In this document: piece by piece, positions 11,801 to 23,880 of the stretch
Layout: the number at the start of each line of letters is the position of its first letter
How positions within the stretch are numbered: the stretch's first letter is position 1
Assembly: GCA_944472155.2 (NCBI GenBank)
Contig: OX235272.1
Location: 98,772,020 to 98,836,019 of the forward strand
Direction of reading: 5' to 3'
Length of the DNA: 64,000 nt
Source of the DNA: Trichobilharzia szidati
Taxonomy: Eukaryota > Platyhelminthes > Trematoda > Strigeidida > Schistosomatidae
The notes under the pieces: model-generated
Databases searched by the model: none
What the model was told of the DNA's origin: nothing
What the model saw: the letters and a program-made list of their open reading frames with translations, nothing else
Program-made: the position numbers and the translations under genes

Positions 11801-14800
11801 AAAAAAAAGAGACAAGCAATATTACAGATTTTAAAAATAAGAATAAAAAAAAAGGAGGGGTGAGGTTGAAAACAAAGATTACGTAATCAGATGAGAGAAT
11901 AAAGAGATTGGTAGGAGTTTGTCGGTTTTTGTGGGTATTGATCACACACCGGACCGTGCTGGTGAGTGCTCACAAATGAGTGGGGGTGGTTGGCATTTGA
12001 AAGCTTCATCAGTCTAGGAGACATGGATTAAAATTGTTGATAACATCTTTATTATTTGGGAAAATTCCATAATATTCGCTGATATTTAATTCATTCTTTT
12101 TTCTGTCATATTCGTGATCATCCCCTGAAATATCATTTATGTGTACTCTGTGTTCTTTTGTGCGTGCTGATATGAAATGTTGCAACATGAAGTGATACAT
12201 TTCTGCTTAGACTGCCATGTTAGTTCACCTGTTTTTCTGTCCATTTCTAAAACCACCCACCTGAATTCATACCCGGTCTCTTGATATCTTACTATTCTTC
12301 CTACCTTCACTTTTGGTATTTTTTAATGTTCAGCGAAGGACTGATGGATGTCTTAAATCTTGAAGTATATATATATTTAATATACATTCTGACGATTTTC
12401 AGTTAATAGTCTGTACAAAGCTAAAAAGAAGGTAGTGAAATAGAATTTATTTTTCTAATTTATCCTTATGAGAGTCTTTTGTTATACATGAAGTGTTCTG
12501 CTGATATTACACGCACAGCTGAATCCAAACTAACTGTAGTAACAGGGGTATAAATATATCTAATAGAAAAAACCACTACGTCACTATCTGTCAGTTCATC
12601 ATGATCTTAGTTATAAACATTTATACATCTAATCATAATTCCTAAGATTTAAAATGTCTAGTAACATAACAGATGATTTTTAAAAATATTAAACATTTGT
12701 AGATCCCATCACCATACAATCATAACAATAGACTTTCATAGGTATAGAATTCAAACTCCAGCTGAATTGAAGTTACTATTTATTTCCCTTTTAAGAAGTT
12801 ATTTGGGTTAAGTCTTTCTCAGAGGTTATTACACTTGCTACAGCTTTTCGAAACCCGTATCCTTAATAAGCCTAAGTAGTAGACCAGTATGACTGATGCC
12901 TTTTCCGCTTCTTTAGCTTTCTTTGTCCATCATTCTTTGAGGTGGGTTAGAATACTTTCAGTTAAATCATGTCTGAACAACTTTCGTATCCGTAACTTTC
13001 CCGTGTGCAAATAATGTAAGACCCTAAAATGTGAACGTGTTATACCAGCAACTTGAGTATCTTTATTTGATTGAAAAACAAGTGACCTCTTGAAAGTCCA
13101 TTCGTTTTTTTTAAAAGTTGAACACATCGTCTCGATTTCTTTCTGGGGGTTAATTTAGAGACAAAGGTTTCTTCGAGTAAGATGAGTGAATTTTTTACTT
13201 ATAACAAAATATATCGGCACCTGTTGACAAACTCTAACATTTCAAATAGGTTACGCGAGCAAACCATTTTTTTAATTTGACCAAACCACATCATATATAT
13301 GTTCCATTCTGCAACTAAATTCCGTAAACAGAATTTTATGTAATATACAGTTTCTATATCCACTGGAATTCATTAAACAGACAAAGAAAAACACATGTGA
13401 ATTGTGGAATATCTAAGAATTATATGTTTCTTAAAGTAAATATCAGTGCTCACAGAAAAGTTCCAGACAATCATGTACTAATTTTCAATGCACACCCCAC
13501 AACAGTGGATGATAGTTATCCCTGTTAATGGAAATCTATATGCTCTTGAGACGAGATAAGAAGTTGCTGCGTAATATTTAGTTAAACTAGCAGAAACTAC
13601 AGGAAAATTGACTCAGAGAGCCGGAGTCATTCCACCGAGGACATATCTAATAAAAGAAATTAACGAGAGTTTTTTAAATTAGGTTGTGTACGAATTAGCA
13701 TCAAGACTTCAAGGCTAGAACATCTATATGCAGTAGATGAAATATATGAAAGGAAGACGTTACACGGCTAAAGCATATAGTATTTCCTGAAGATTTCACC
13801 GGTCTTTTTCATCATTTTGTTTGGGGATGATATTTTATATTAATCACACACATGATGACTTGCAGAATATTTCTTGACAAAAGCCAGCATAAAAACTCAT
13901 TATAAGGGCTAAGTCTCAGCTCCCAGACATTGTCTGATTCCACTAAGGTCTCTTCATTGTAAGCAACAACCTGTCAACACTTCTCTGTTCCCCAGAAAGT
14001 CGATTAAATCCGAAGTTAAATGCAGAGGGACTTGCGACTGGAAGTCATTTAACTGGAATGTTTTGAAAAAATACTCAAGCCATGAAGTATGGTAATGATT
14101 AGGATTTGAGGTCCATCTATGGCGGTAGGATGACATAAACTACGGTACGTGACTATAATCCCCAAATGGGTTATGATATCAAATTGGAAGCAAATAGTAA
14201 TACAAAGTAAGAAAGTGTACTTTATCTCACAAAACAAAATTAGTATTTTGGGATGTCCCTCTTGAAAAGGAGATTAGTGATTAAATAGCTAGGTATCGAT
14301 TGTGGTGTACTCACAACCGAAAGTAACACAGCATCATGATGAGGCGACAAGTAACTCCCAAAAATTACTTGACTGAAGCACTAACCACTCAACACCAGGT
14401 GTCAATCTTGACTGTTAAAGTAACCTGGTTAAGTCGAATGAACGAATGCACACCACTTTATACGCTGTCGTACAGGAACCCTAGCTACGTAGGCGGTAAC
14501 CACCTTTCTTCATTTCCGGTCTTGAAATATAGTTTGTGTTTTGTACGATCAGCCTGTTGTTTTGATCCCTTCCTAGTAACAATAAAACAAGTACTTTGAG
14601 AGTTGAAGGATAAACGCATCCATGTGCATAAAGCCTACCTGTTCACAGCTACCAAAATGCTTGATTTTCTAAAAGGTGCCTATAGTTTATGAAGTTCACT
14701 AAAAGAGTAGCAGCCTCCAACGTTAATGTCTGCATAACTGTAGACCTAAGACTGGCATTTACCTCTACATCAATATGCACATAATTTTAGGATGCACACC

Positions 14801-15539
14801 CACACAGTAAATCTTGTGTGGAATTACCAGTTTAAATTAAAAATAACTTCCATGATTCGTGATGTGACAGATTTGTAAACTAGATTAGTAAGGCTACCAT
14901 AATTCTTCGAGCGAGATGGATATTAATTCTGTATTTTTATTGAACTCTCAAATTAGATTAAAGGGCCCTGAAGTTTACACGAATCAAATCACAAGTATCT
15001 GGATACAAAATATACTCAGACAAGTCGCAAACCTCCTTTTTCAGAGACTTCTTGTGACATACTCCAACAGATAAAAGCTCAACATTTCTCGAGAAAGACA
15101 GATTCAGATCTCTGCCCCTCAAAACTAGCGATTTCCAAAACTAAACCATCACAAACAGTTGAAACACAAAAGGGGGACCCAACAACAATTTTATCAACAC
15201 TTTTTCCGTGAAGGTGAACTTACCATTCCAGTGATTCTGGTCATAGGAGTAAGGTAACTGTTGACTACCTTATGGAGAAACTCGCTGGGTTCAACGAACA
15301 GCCATCCTTCATCTAAAATTGCACACTTATTCCCTCAATATTTACGAGATACTACCAGTAGGTAAAGCAAGTCCAAACATATCGCGCTCCTGTAGCTTAA
15401 TGAACGTGCAAACATCATTAAGAACATCCTCAACAAGAGTTCCTTCCGAAAATCTGTAGGAAAGGTGTTTTTCGTTCAAAAGAATGACATTTAAAATATT
15501 TAATTCAGTATAATTTTGACAGCAGTGGATTTTAATCAT
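5894..15539 (-). CDS. FERM-domain protein gene, left-arm copy (exons 1-4, 3' part not found)
   Basis: Mirror copy of the right-arm gene. Exons on minus: 15356-15539 (ATG at 15537-15539), 15224-15312, 8036-8353 and 5894-6118. They predict the same 272 residues as the right copy. Exons 1 and 2 are separated by a 43-bp intron, and every junction has GT...AG ends with matching phase. Introns 2 and 3 are about 6.9 kb and 1.9 kb and are full of repeats. Unlike the right copy, sequence continues past exon 4, but no third-lobe exon was recognised down to 3.6 kb. The gene reads away from the palindrome centre. FERM proteins link membranes to the cortical cytoskeleton or act in Hippo or phosphatase signalling. 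Which FERM family this belongs to is uncertain. Confidence 0.75.
6208..6336. mobile_element. Foldback/MITE-like inverted repeat in FERM intron 3, left arm
   Basis: Two arms of about 45 bases (6208-6253 and 6292-6336) are near-perfect reverse complements around a loop of about 38 bases. Shared core words are GCGAACAATTGTTTTC and CTCCTT. The size and structure fit a MITE or foldback element. No clear target-site duplication is visible. Confidence 0.6.
6337..8035 (-). other. FERM intron 3 and flank, left arm (mirror 50694-52392)
   Basis: Intronic, AT-rich. Apart from the foldback element next to it, I see no exon or recognisable repeat. Confidence 0.4.
8354..15223 (-). other. FERM intron 2, left arm (mirror 43506-50375)
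   Basis: A 6.87-kb intron. It contains a tRNA-like SINE relic (10287-10370) and two hammerhead-core-like words (8904-8936 and 11500-11520). A stretch at 10850-11550 has short open pieces on plus, such as DPHVVNDLNRSGRYDESSKF near 11040, that look like a decayed coding sequence I cannot name. Nothing else is recognised. Confidence 0.4.
10287..10370 (-). repeat. tRNA-derived SINE-like fragment, left arm
   Basis: Read on minus: TGGCACAGTGG (A box, 10338-10348) and GGTTCGATCAC (near-B box, 10294-10304) at tRNA-like spacing. Between them is a hairpin GACCATG-CA-CATGGTC like a long variable arm, and GTCGG/CCGAC ends can pair. The T stem is imperfect and no clear anticodon arm forms, so it looks like a SINE or pseudo-tRNA, not a working tRNA. 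Confidence 0.5.
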
Positions 15540-15948
15540 CAGTCACATAATAACGACAGACTGGGATACACGATAACAAGACAAACAGTTTGAATGCAGC
15601 GCTAAATCCAATATCCAATATCACTTTATCCAGTGTATTCGGTGTGTAAAAATAGTGTTTCTGCTGTGCATATAGTTGGTCATTTCACACGTTAGTCATC
15701 TGGCGGGATCGAAAAGAGAGATGCTACCAGTAATAGTAGACATATAATGAGTGTGATTTATGTCGATTCCAAAAGATTCAATCAGATAGGCAATGCAATC
15801 TGAAATATGTATTAAAAACTATAATTATAAAAAGGACTTAAAAGATAGAGTAGTCAGGAGAGTAGGACAAGGTAGAATAGGAGGGAACAAAAAGACGAGT
15901 TTACTTGTATACTCATTATAGTTGTGTATGTGAATTGTGAGGAGTGGA

Positions 15949-16330
15949 CCGTTTGAACACAGTCCTTGTATTGCTGCACGATTGTCCAGCCTCTGCTTAA
16001 AGCTTTGCACGGATGGCGCTTTTAGAGAGTTCAAGAAGCATCAAACTCAAAGTGAAAAGAAATGGGAGTGCACTTGGGTCTTTTCTCTCCGGTGCACTAT
16101 CCTTCATTGATTCCCATGAGGAAACCCATACGCACTCAGTGGCAGAATACCTCTATTTAGATGATTCTGCTCATTTGTGATCGCATTGGCAGTAATTAAG
16201 TCCCCTCTAAGCCAACGGTAGCTAAAGGCAAGAAGACCAAGTTTCTTCAGCCGTTCATCATATGGTTTATTTAGTAAACTCCTCACCCCTCTTGTCTTTT
16301 TACTGTTTCCAGAAGGCTAGACTTTCTTCT
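15949..16330 (-). pseudogene. CR1/jockey-like LINE, C-terminal fragment, left arm
   Basis: Mirror of 42399-42780. Carries the SLLNKPYDERLKKLGLLAF and RWLRGDLI motifs typical of the end of CR1/jockey-type ORF2, then after stops a SVQSFKQRLDN motif like the family's last helix. No RT domain is attached. One residue differs from the other arm (Asn here, Asp there). Confidence 0.65.
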
Positions 16331-18480
16331 GAATAAGGAAACAGCGACAATATTGCACATTCCAAGATGTAATGTTCAACCTCAAAGATATCTCAGAAAT
16401 TAGAGCACCAAATGAAAGCAACATAAGTCATTATAGTTGGTAATTTTGTGTATGATGAAGTGTATGAATGTATGTGATCCACAGAAGTAAGTGAGTTGTT
16501 GTAGGCTGACTTAGATAACTTTCGAGTCAATCTCTGTGGTTGCCATTTTAACTGGAATAAAGATATTGTTACTGGCACTGCACGAACAACCCTTTAGGAT
16601 AGAGACTTGCAGTCTTCGACCAAATCCGACGCAAAACCAGACCTCACCAAATCCAAAACAAAAAATCAGCTCTAACTAGGTTTATATTGATAATAATAAT
16701 ATTAATGTATATTTTCATGTAAACATAAATTTACATGAAAATGCATGCCATTTTTACAGGCACGATCAAGTATGATATAATGTCAAATAGTAGATTGTCT
16801 ACAAGTTTATAATGTTTGAACAGCTAAATATTTGATATATATATATATATATAAATACACTCATTGTCTGACCCATGTCGTATCATTATTGAATTAAACA
16901 GTAGTCCTCCAGGTTGCGCAGGAAAATCGACTTCGTTTCGTTTTCAATCCGCAGTTGTAGGCATACGACAACCAAGCAATATTGAGGTAAGTACAACGTT
17001 TACAAGGGATAGTAAGCTGTTTTAGAAAAGTGAAGGTGCTAAGGTGAATCATTAAGGTGTAATGAAATAGGTAAACGCAATGTATCAATAATAGGTGCAT
17101 TCATAAAGGAAATACAATGGGAGACTATAATCCCTAGGCTGACTAAGTTCATTTGCAATGTATAATGCTACCCATATAGGTCTTACTATCATGATGTCCA
17201 CTTTTGGTTTTAATAAAATTATCCACAAGCCGATTGTTTTTATTTCATACCTTTTTGTGTATTTGGTGCACAACCGTATCCTACAGAGAATAGGAATAAA
17301 ATAAGTTGAATCAAATTCATAAAAGGCTATAAAATGTCAGGTTTAATGGAATATAATGAGGAGCAAGTAAAGACGTTATTAGAAAATGAATGAGATGAGA
17401 CATTGTTAAGTGATATTCGAAGATACGACAAAGGAAAGCGTGTTAATTTATAAGATGACCCATAAATCTGTGCAGAGCCCACGTGGTTGCATCTCAGCAA
17501 TAGGCTGACCGAATGGTATATGTTTAAAGGTAGAAGCATGATATGTCTAGGCGATCATTGTTATCTTTTTCAAGATAAAGATTCAAGCCGTCATAGAAAA
17601 TCTCGAGCCTTCAAATTGCATATTGCCGTTCCTGCAGAATGGGGCGATTCACCTTAGTGACCACCACCATATCTACTGATCAGCATGCGCCACCCTCCCT
17701 CCTTTTATGATGTTAGGCTTTGGTTGTTTTGGCTACAGCAAATATATTGCTTGGTTCCAGACACGCTCGTGCCTCACATTCCATTTCCCTAGCTTTCTTA
17801 GCGAGTGCTTCCAATAGATCTCCACATACAGATTTATGAACATATTGCATATGTGTGCATGCGTCCTAATGAACAGATTAGTTTATAAGATGTTAAACCT
17901 TTAAAGAGTAAAAAGAATAGGTTTTGTGAATAGTGGAGCAAGATTCATCAGAACACTATAGTTAGAGTTCAATGTAGGTAGTATGAACTGAAGGTAAGGT
18001 CGGTTGGCAGGACTTATTGTACTAAATTATCATGACAGTCTTTTATATAGTAAACATTTGACATTGCAAAGTAACCTGTTTACACATATTATAAAACGAT
18101 ATTAACACAGAACCAACAGAATTTTAACATTTGGTTAACAATACTGCAGTGTGTGTATACTGAAGGAGGGTAGTTAGTCTTACAGGGCGCCGTAAAGTAA
18201 ATCAAACTATATATGATAAGAGTGTAATCAATATTATAATTCGTACTATCAAAGAATACATTAAGCTCAATAATTGAGTGTTATAAGGGAAAACAAGCGT
18301 GGTAAAGCAAGAGGACATTTGCTGCATAAATATTTTAATCATTTTAAGTATTGTAATGACAATCAAATTTCAAGAATTGATTATGCATAATTACTAAGTA
18401 TTATTATATTAGTATTGGGACTAGTGTGCTTTCCGTAGTTAAATGTTGAAATGTCATTGTCTCCCCACTCTACCAGCAGT
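16331..18480. other. Non-coding, left arm (mirror 40255-42398)
   Basis: Contains a perfect 13-bp hairpin (16711-16723 with 16730-16742, loop 6) and an AT microsatellite (16835-16853) that is 6 bases longer than in the right arm. No gene is recognised; the short open frames lack any motif. Confidence 0.4.
16835..16853. repeat. (AT)n microsatellite, left arm (mirror 41881-41894)
   Basis: Alternating AT run. The two arms differ by 6 bases here, one of only three length differences between arms that I could place. Confidence 0.85.
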
Positions 18481-18539
18481 TGTTATCTTTTAGACGAGCT
18501 AGAGTGGACATGTTAATATGTCTTTCTAGGCTCCTTTCA

Positions 18540-18790
18540 AAGCTTCCGAAGAACTGCAAGTTCATTGTTCTCTTAAAGGAAATGTATCAATTAAAACGGT
18601 GCAAACCCTCAAATGTGAATCAATTAGAGATAATGGGGACAAATATTAGGTTATCTGGCGTCCTTACAGAAATAACACAATAGCTGAGCTTAAACCTAGC
18701 CCACAATTAAAATATGAATTCGAGCAAAAATGTACAATGAACCACAAACGGTCCATATACGTCCAAACCAAATTCAAATTTAATAATTTA
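18540..18790 (+). repeat. Coding-like dispersed repeat, copy A (left arm; mirror 39945-40195 minus)
   Basis: Translates in part to KNCKFIVLLKEMYQ and, in shifted frames, to sequence similar to the copy at 23240-23430 on the other strand. Similarity over about 200 bases at both DNA and peptide level suggests two decayed copies of one element with a coding part. I do not recognise the protein. Confidence 0.45.
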
Positions 18791-18959
18791 AAAAACTGTG
18801 CATTAGGTATGGGAAATTTATTAACATAAAAGTTTTGTACTCCTCAGTGAATTAATGGCAAAAGGCGATTCGGGGCAATTATCGATTCAGGAAATAGCAC
18901 GTATGATCTAACTCGCTCAACAACTGATCACCGAAAGGGAATCACAATCTCTGCCTCAA

Positions 18960-20230
18960 AATGTATAACACATTTTAATGACACAACGAAACCAAACAAG
19001 TAAATGAAGTCCTAAGAAGTGTGAAAGGACAGAAGCACCGGTATAACTAAGGCCGATGAGGGCAACGTCACGGCGGTAATGAACAAAACTAGTTATGAAA
19101 AGACGGCAACTGAATACTTATCCAATAGATCATACTTACTTATTGAAGGAAGGAGGAAATGGGTCTAATTCAACAGAATGAAACTGAACACCAACAGACT
19201 CCAAGAGCTCACACCCAAATTTGGGAATTCTGTTTGGTTCAAATTAAAACTAAAATTTAGTTTACTCTCAAGATTCTACAGTCAATCAAAGGTACATAAG
19301 CACACAATCCTATCAAGACCAGTAGCAGATTTTACCAGCATTTTACTGGCGTAAAACGATTCGAGAATTCATCTTCGATACTGGAACAACTGTAAAAGAA
19401 CACTCGAAATTCTATAAAAGATTCATGTGACGTTAAATTCGAAACGGAACAGTAAGAAGTTGATAGAGGTGTTAAGGTTAGCCATGACAATGACTCATTA
19501 AACCGTAACATTCCCATAACCGAAAGTCTTGCTATCATTTTCATTTTACTAGAATCAGACACAACCCTATCACAGAGGCGTCCACTCGACACCAACGAAG
19601 TAAGTAAGAGCTTAAAACTCTGCCTGAAAAGTAATTTTACAATTGAAGGGGATTTACATAGACAGACAAATGGTGTTGCTATAAGTTCACCATTTTCTCC
19701 GATAGCGTGCGGTCTTTTCATGAACTCATCTCTCAAACATACCCTCGCCTAAAATATGGCTGAGATTCGTTGATGACAGGATATCAGAAGAGTACTCAAG
19801 AAGCACAGTATCGGATTTTTCGTATAAACATCACATAATGAGAAGCAACCTTGTGCATATAAAAGACCAGACCCCTAAGGATTCCCAATCCAACTGTGTC
19901 TACAAAACGTAATGCTTGGAATGTGATGCGATATACATCGGACAAGCATTCAAAGAAATCAAAATGAGAAGGAATAAACGCCCTAGTGTATCTATTCGAC
20001 CACCATGAAATCCAGTCGAACTAGATCAGTTTGGAAAATGGTCTGAGGTATAAACGCTGTAGAATCAGGTTACGAAATTGATTTTGACAATATTGCAACT
20101 ATCCGAAAACGTTTCATAAACCACGAGGAACGTCTAATATACGAAGCACTACATATCAAATGGAATACATATTGTCTGAATACGAATGATGGACTAAAGG
20201 GAAATTTGACCTAGTTACATCACCTTTAAT
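18960..20230 (+). pseudogene. Penelope-like element relic (RT plus GIY-YIG), left arm
   Basis: Plus-strand frames, broken by many stops and shifts, follow the order of a Penelope-like element. They read ITKADEGNVTAVMNKTSYE near 19045-19100, KVHK near 19288, RPVADF near 19319, then QTNGVAISSPFSPIACGLFMN near 19664-19725. The RT motif FVDD is at 19766-19777. The nuclease motif IYIGQ at 19930-19944 follows CLECDA. Penelope-like elements pair an RT with a GIY-YIG nuclease. Only about 50 codons separate FVDD from the GIY-YIG part, so the segment between is deleted. A 134-codon open frame on the opposite strand is a shadow of this relic. Dead element. Confidence 0.8.
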
Positions 20231-22126
20231 GTGATAAGCAATTTCATTATGTAAGCACATGCAGCCTCTATAATTCTAAACGCTTATCAAATCTAACAGT
20301 ATGCACACGGTCTTGTTATCTTACCAACTGGCCAAAATTACGACGTAAAAATTACCCCATGCTGAGGAACGATGACTAAGTTGTTATCTGTAAGCTGAGA
20401 TCCTGTAAATTACAGTCCAATAACACTTTGATAAAGTTTTAGCACTTAGCAGCGAAACAGCAGTAAAAACAATATAGGTTTGTTTTATTCATCGGGAGAT
20501 ACGGAAGCTTTTATAATAATGTGCACAAAAGGCCTAATGAACACAAAGTGCAAAATGGTATATAAAATACGACTTTGGTGTATAAAGGTGCAATAATTGA
20601 CGTAACACATATGATGCAAGCGGCAACGAAGGTCTTTTAGCCCACAATCAAATTTCACTTAGCTGACAGACCAGCCTTGTTGTCTTTAGATGGGATCACT
20701 ACACTGTAGGAGAGTGGATGGGAAATTGTGTGCAATTTTTGAGTTGCAACATCTACGGATCTGTCGCCAGATTACAAGCTAAAACCCAGAGGAGGGTAAC
20801 TACTAGCTCAGGTATTTGATCCATTCTCCTTATAGTTATCAGTGCTGGGGTAGGTGTAACAGGCTGACAAGTATGTAGATTTCCTTGACTGCTAAGCTGG
20901 AGAGTCATTTGACCAAATGATTAGGTTACCTTACCGCCGTTAAGGTGGTAAGGTGCTGTACAAAATTGTTTCATTGCAACTTGTCCATAATCCGCAATCA
21001 TTCATGTGCGGTTGAACTGATTATGAAATTTAACTGCATTAAATAACCAAGGGAAGTCATGAGGCTACCAACAATACCAGCAGCATATATGCTCGACAAT
21101 TTTATGAGAATTAACCACCATAACCGGTGGTTTTCAGTATGACGATACCTATGCTAGGGAATACCTTGTCACTCAAATATTGTGACTGGTCTAGGAATTC
21201 ATAAGGAAAGAAAGGGCAGCCAGGTGTGAACTATTTCTTCTTTGCAATTTGTAAGACTTTCTTTATCTATTGAATGACGAATACCCTTCTGTTTGTTTGA
21301 ATGGGTATTCCCCATGTGACTTGAATTCTGCTGTGCTTTCGGAAGTAAAAGTTCAGAAAACCACTGATCTACTACAATATTGCAGGTCATCAGTCAGTAA
21401 TCTGAGTGATTGTTTTGATAGAAAAGTCATTTTCTAAATGCCACTGCCTTTAGCAGTGGTGCTGAATTATTAAGTGACGTTTTTCTTGACCGAAGCACTT
21501 AGTAGCTGCCAAAACAAGCCGATGTTCGGATGCAGGAGTGGATTGAAAGGTATATATAATCACTTAGGTCAATCATATTTAGTAGCAGTTTAGCACTTCT
21601 GATCTACCCACAACAAATGGCGGTCATTAAAATAAATAAGCTTTTCATTTTATAATCGTCACATCTGTAACTTGACCAATAAAGTACTTATGTGTTATTA
21701 AAGCATACGGCCGTAATTCGAACAAATATAACTACGAATTAGGAATGACTACGTCAGCTATGGTGAACACAGAAGTGATCGCAAGATGAAAGCTGGTCAC
21801 ATGGGCGGATAGCATCACACATATTTAGCGGCAAAAATATTTGCATATTCGTGCTGAACTAATGCTGCATATTTCGTTATTGTGACCTGGCTTGTTCATG
21901 TTAATTGGAGGCCACGCTTACATTACAGCAAATATTTTTTCATGGTAGCACTTTGCGATAACTTATGCATTTATATTAATATTATTTGCGACGATTTAAG
22001 AAACTAGCTCACAATAAGCGAAAAGTAGGCAATAATATTGACCTCAGCGTACCTAGTGCGCCATGCAGCTTATCATATGAAAATGTTAAGCATCTGCTGA
22101 AAGTTAATTCTGAACTGGGGCTTACA

Positions 22127-22141
22127 ATATATATATATATT
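22127..22141. repeat. (AT)n microsatellite, left arm (mirror 36592-36608)
   Basis: Alternating AT run with a 2-base length difference between arms. Confidence 0.85.
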
Positions 22142-22195
22142 TATTCCTGTTTATGCAGGAACATAACAATTGTACAGGCATGGATAAGTTATTAT
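22130..22195 (+). repeat. Short dispersed repeat, copy 1 (left arm; mirror 36540-36605 minus)
   Basis: Shares a CCTGT...ACAGG-rich block of about 50 bases with 23560-23625 in the same orientation. It looks like two old copies of one element end. Confidence 0.4.
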
Positions 22196-23239
22196 ATAAA
22201 TTACACATATTTCGATGTATGGTGAATTACAGTTTGTTTGTTCTTTCTGACATTAGAGTCAGTCGGAACAGTCTGATAAATAGCCTGTTTGTGTAATACA
22301 TATCAAAGATATATATAGCTGATATAGCTGTTTACTGGTGAAAATATCAAAATGTATCGAGACTCACCCGGGTTACTTCCCTTTTATGTCACTGTATCTC
22401 CAATTCAACGACATTTGGATATTGCAAGCTTGTACGCTTTCACAGTATGGAATCGAAATAGCTTCCAGTGAGAATTCCTGGAATTATTGCCTTTGTAGTA
22501 GGGGAATGACAAGAGGGCTGTATCGGTGTAGATCATGTCGGACTCACCAGCTCAGAAACTGGCCTTTCTATCAAAATAATAACTCAGGTTATCGACTGAC
22601 AGCTCTCTATATTGTTGAAGACTAATGGTGTTTTTAGACCTTCATTTAGGAGAGTAAAGGGAATATGAAGCAAGGAACCTATTGAAACATGCGGAACAGG
22701 CAGCCATCTTTCAACGGATGAAGAAAGCACTTCAAATCTTTAACAAGACGTAGTTCCAACTTGGATGCTCGTCCCATCCTGGACTATCGTTTAGGAAAAC
22801 TTCTGTGCATTTCCGCTTGTTCAATATTTGCAAGTAAAAAAGATTAAAAACTGTCCGATCTTTTGTCTGGGGATGATCGCCCATCTATGACTAGATGGAT
22901 TTGAAAGTGAACCAGCAAATTAGGCTTGCAAAATCCTTTCTTATAAGAATATTTCTGATATTTTCTAAATTTATATTCCCTATATGGTGGAACTCGATTT
23001 CGGTGTCATTAACCACAGAATTAACAACTAGCAAGAGGCTTTTTAACTCGCATACACATTCGAGGTCTGAATCAATCACGACTAGATTTGATGACGCGTG
23101 CGGCGTCATTAACAAAACGATTATTATTCCTAACCATATTCTCAAAATGTAATCGTTACCTTTAATAATCCACCTTTAAGCAATAAAGTTGTACTTTATT
23201 TACCACTCTGCATTTTGTGTTAATTGGTCAGTTTGTGCT

Positions 23240-23430
23240 CCATCAGACTCTTGTACATTTCTTGTTTGAATTCCCATTTTGTTAACAATGAACTAATTTT
23301 GGATTCATCCACTGTACGTTTTGTTCTTGTACGCCGGATAACCTCATATATGAAGGTCTGTACCAAATTCACTTGATACATTTCGTTTAACACAACTACA
23401 TACTTGCAGCTCTTCAACATCCCGTTACCA
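23240..23430 (-). repeat. Coding-like dispersed repeat, copy B (left arm; mirror 35303-35493 plus)
   Basis: Carries a 66-codon open frame with KSCKYVVVLNEMYQ and a charged helix-like tail (KISSLLTKWEFKQEMYKSL). It aligns with copy A in opposite orientation. Downstream words near 23160-23220 also match those near 20540-20600, so the repeat unit is longer than the frame. Confidence 0.45.
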
Positions 23431-23559
23431 ATTGGAACCAGCTGGCTTGCTTTTCATTTGGTCAAGCTTCTTTGTAACACTTTGGCTTTACTTCTATTTG
23501 GACGAAGACTGCAAGTCTGCATAATCAAAGGTTATTCCCTCGGCGCCTGTATGAATTGT

Positions 23560-23625
23560 ATTTATAGGTATTTTTCCTGTCTGTTCAGGAACACGCCGAC
23601 TGTACAGGCAAAGATATGTGATTTA
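23560..23625 (+). repeat. Short dispersed repeat, copy 2 (left arm; mirror 35108-35173 minus)
   Basis: Second diverged copy of the CCTGT...ACAGG block; internally self-complementary. Confidence 0.4.
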
Positions 23626-23689
23626 AATTTGGACCGCGGTAAATTTACACGGTTGCCCTTCTTTTTAAATTTAGTTTATGGGAACCCCC

Positions 23690-23880
23690 TGCTAACAAGT
23701 CATTCAGTGTAGCCCAATAATCACTGCTGGAATTTCGCCTTCACATTACAAAAACACGGGTCTATGTTGGATGGATCACGAGTACTTGGGAGAAAATTAA
23801 GCTTGAAGTCATTTCCCTCATATAACTACGTTGTGTACGGTATCGAATCCTATTCTTGATTTATGGTCAGATGGTGTATT
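23690..23880 (-). repeat. LINE 3'-region repeat, left arm (mirror 34853-35043 plus)
   Basis: On minus it reads GACTTCAAGCTTAATTTTCTCCC...ATCCATCCAACATAGAC, clearly related to the two copies at 56410-56600 and 56860-57010. Same family, several hundred bases, no coding part. Confidence 0.5.

Larger units (their letters stand above)
20231..23160. other. Repeat-rich non-coding, left arm (mirror 35575-38504)
   Basis: No gene recognised. Holds an AT microsatellite (22127-22141, 2 bases shorter than in the right arm), a perfect hairpin CCACTGC/GCAGTGG (21441-21459), and a word set TTCCTGT...CAGGAACA...TGTACAGGCA at 22136-22180. The last recurs diverged at 23570-23612. Confidence 0.4.

Noticed and set aside
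19332..19736. 134-codon minus-strand frame (and its mirror at 38999-39403)
   Set aside because: It is the antisense shadow of the Penelope-like RT, whose motifs read on the opposite strand.
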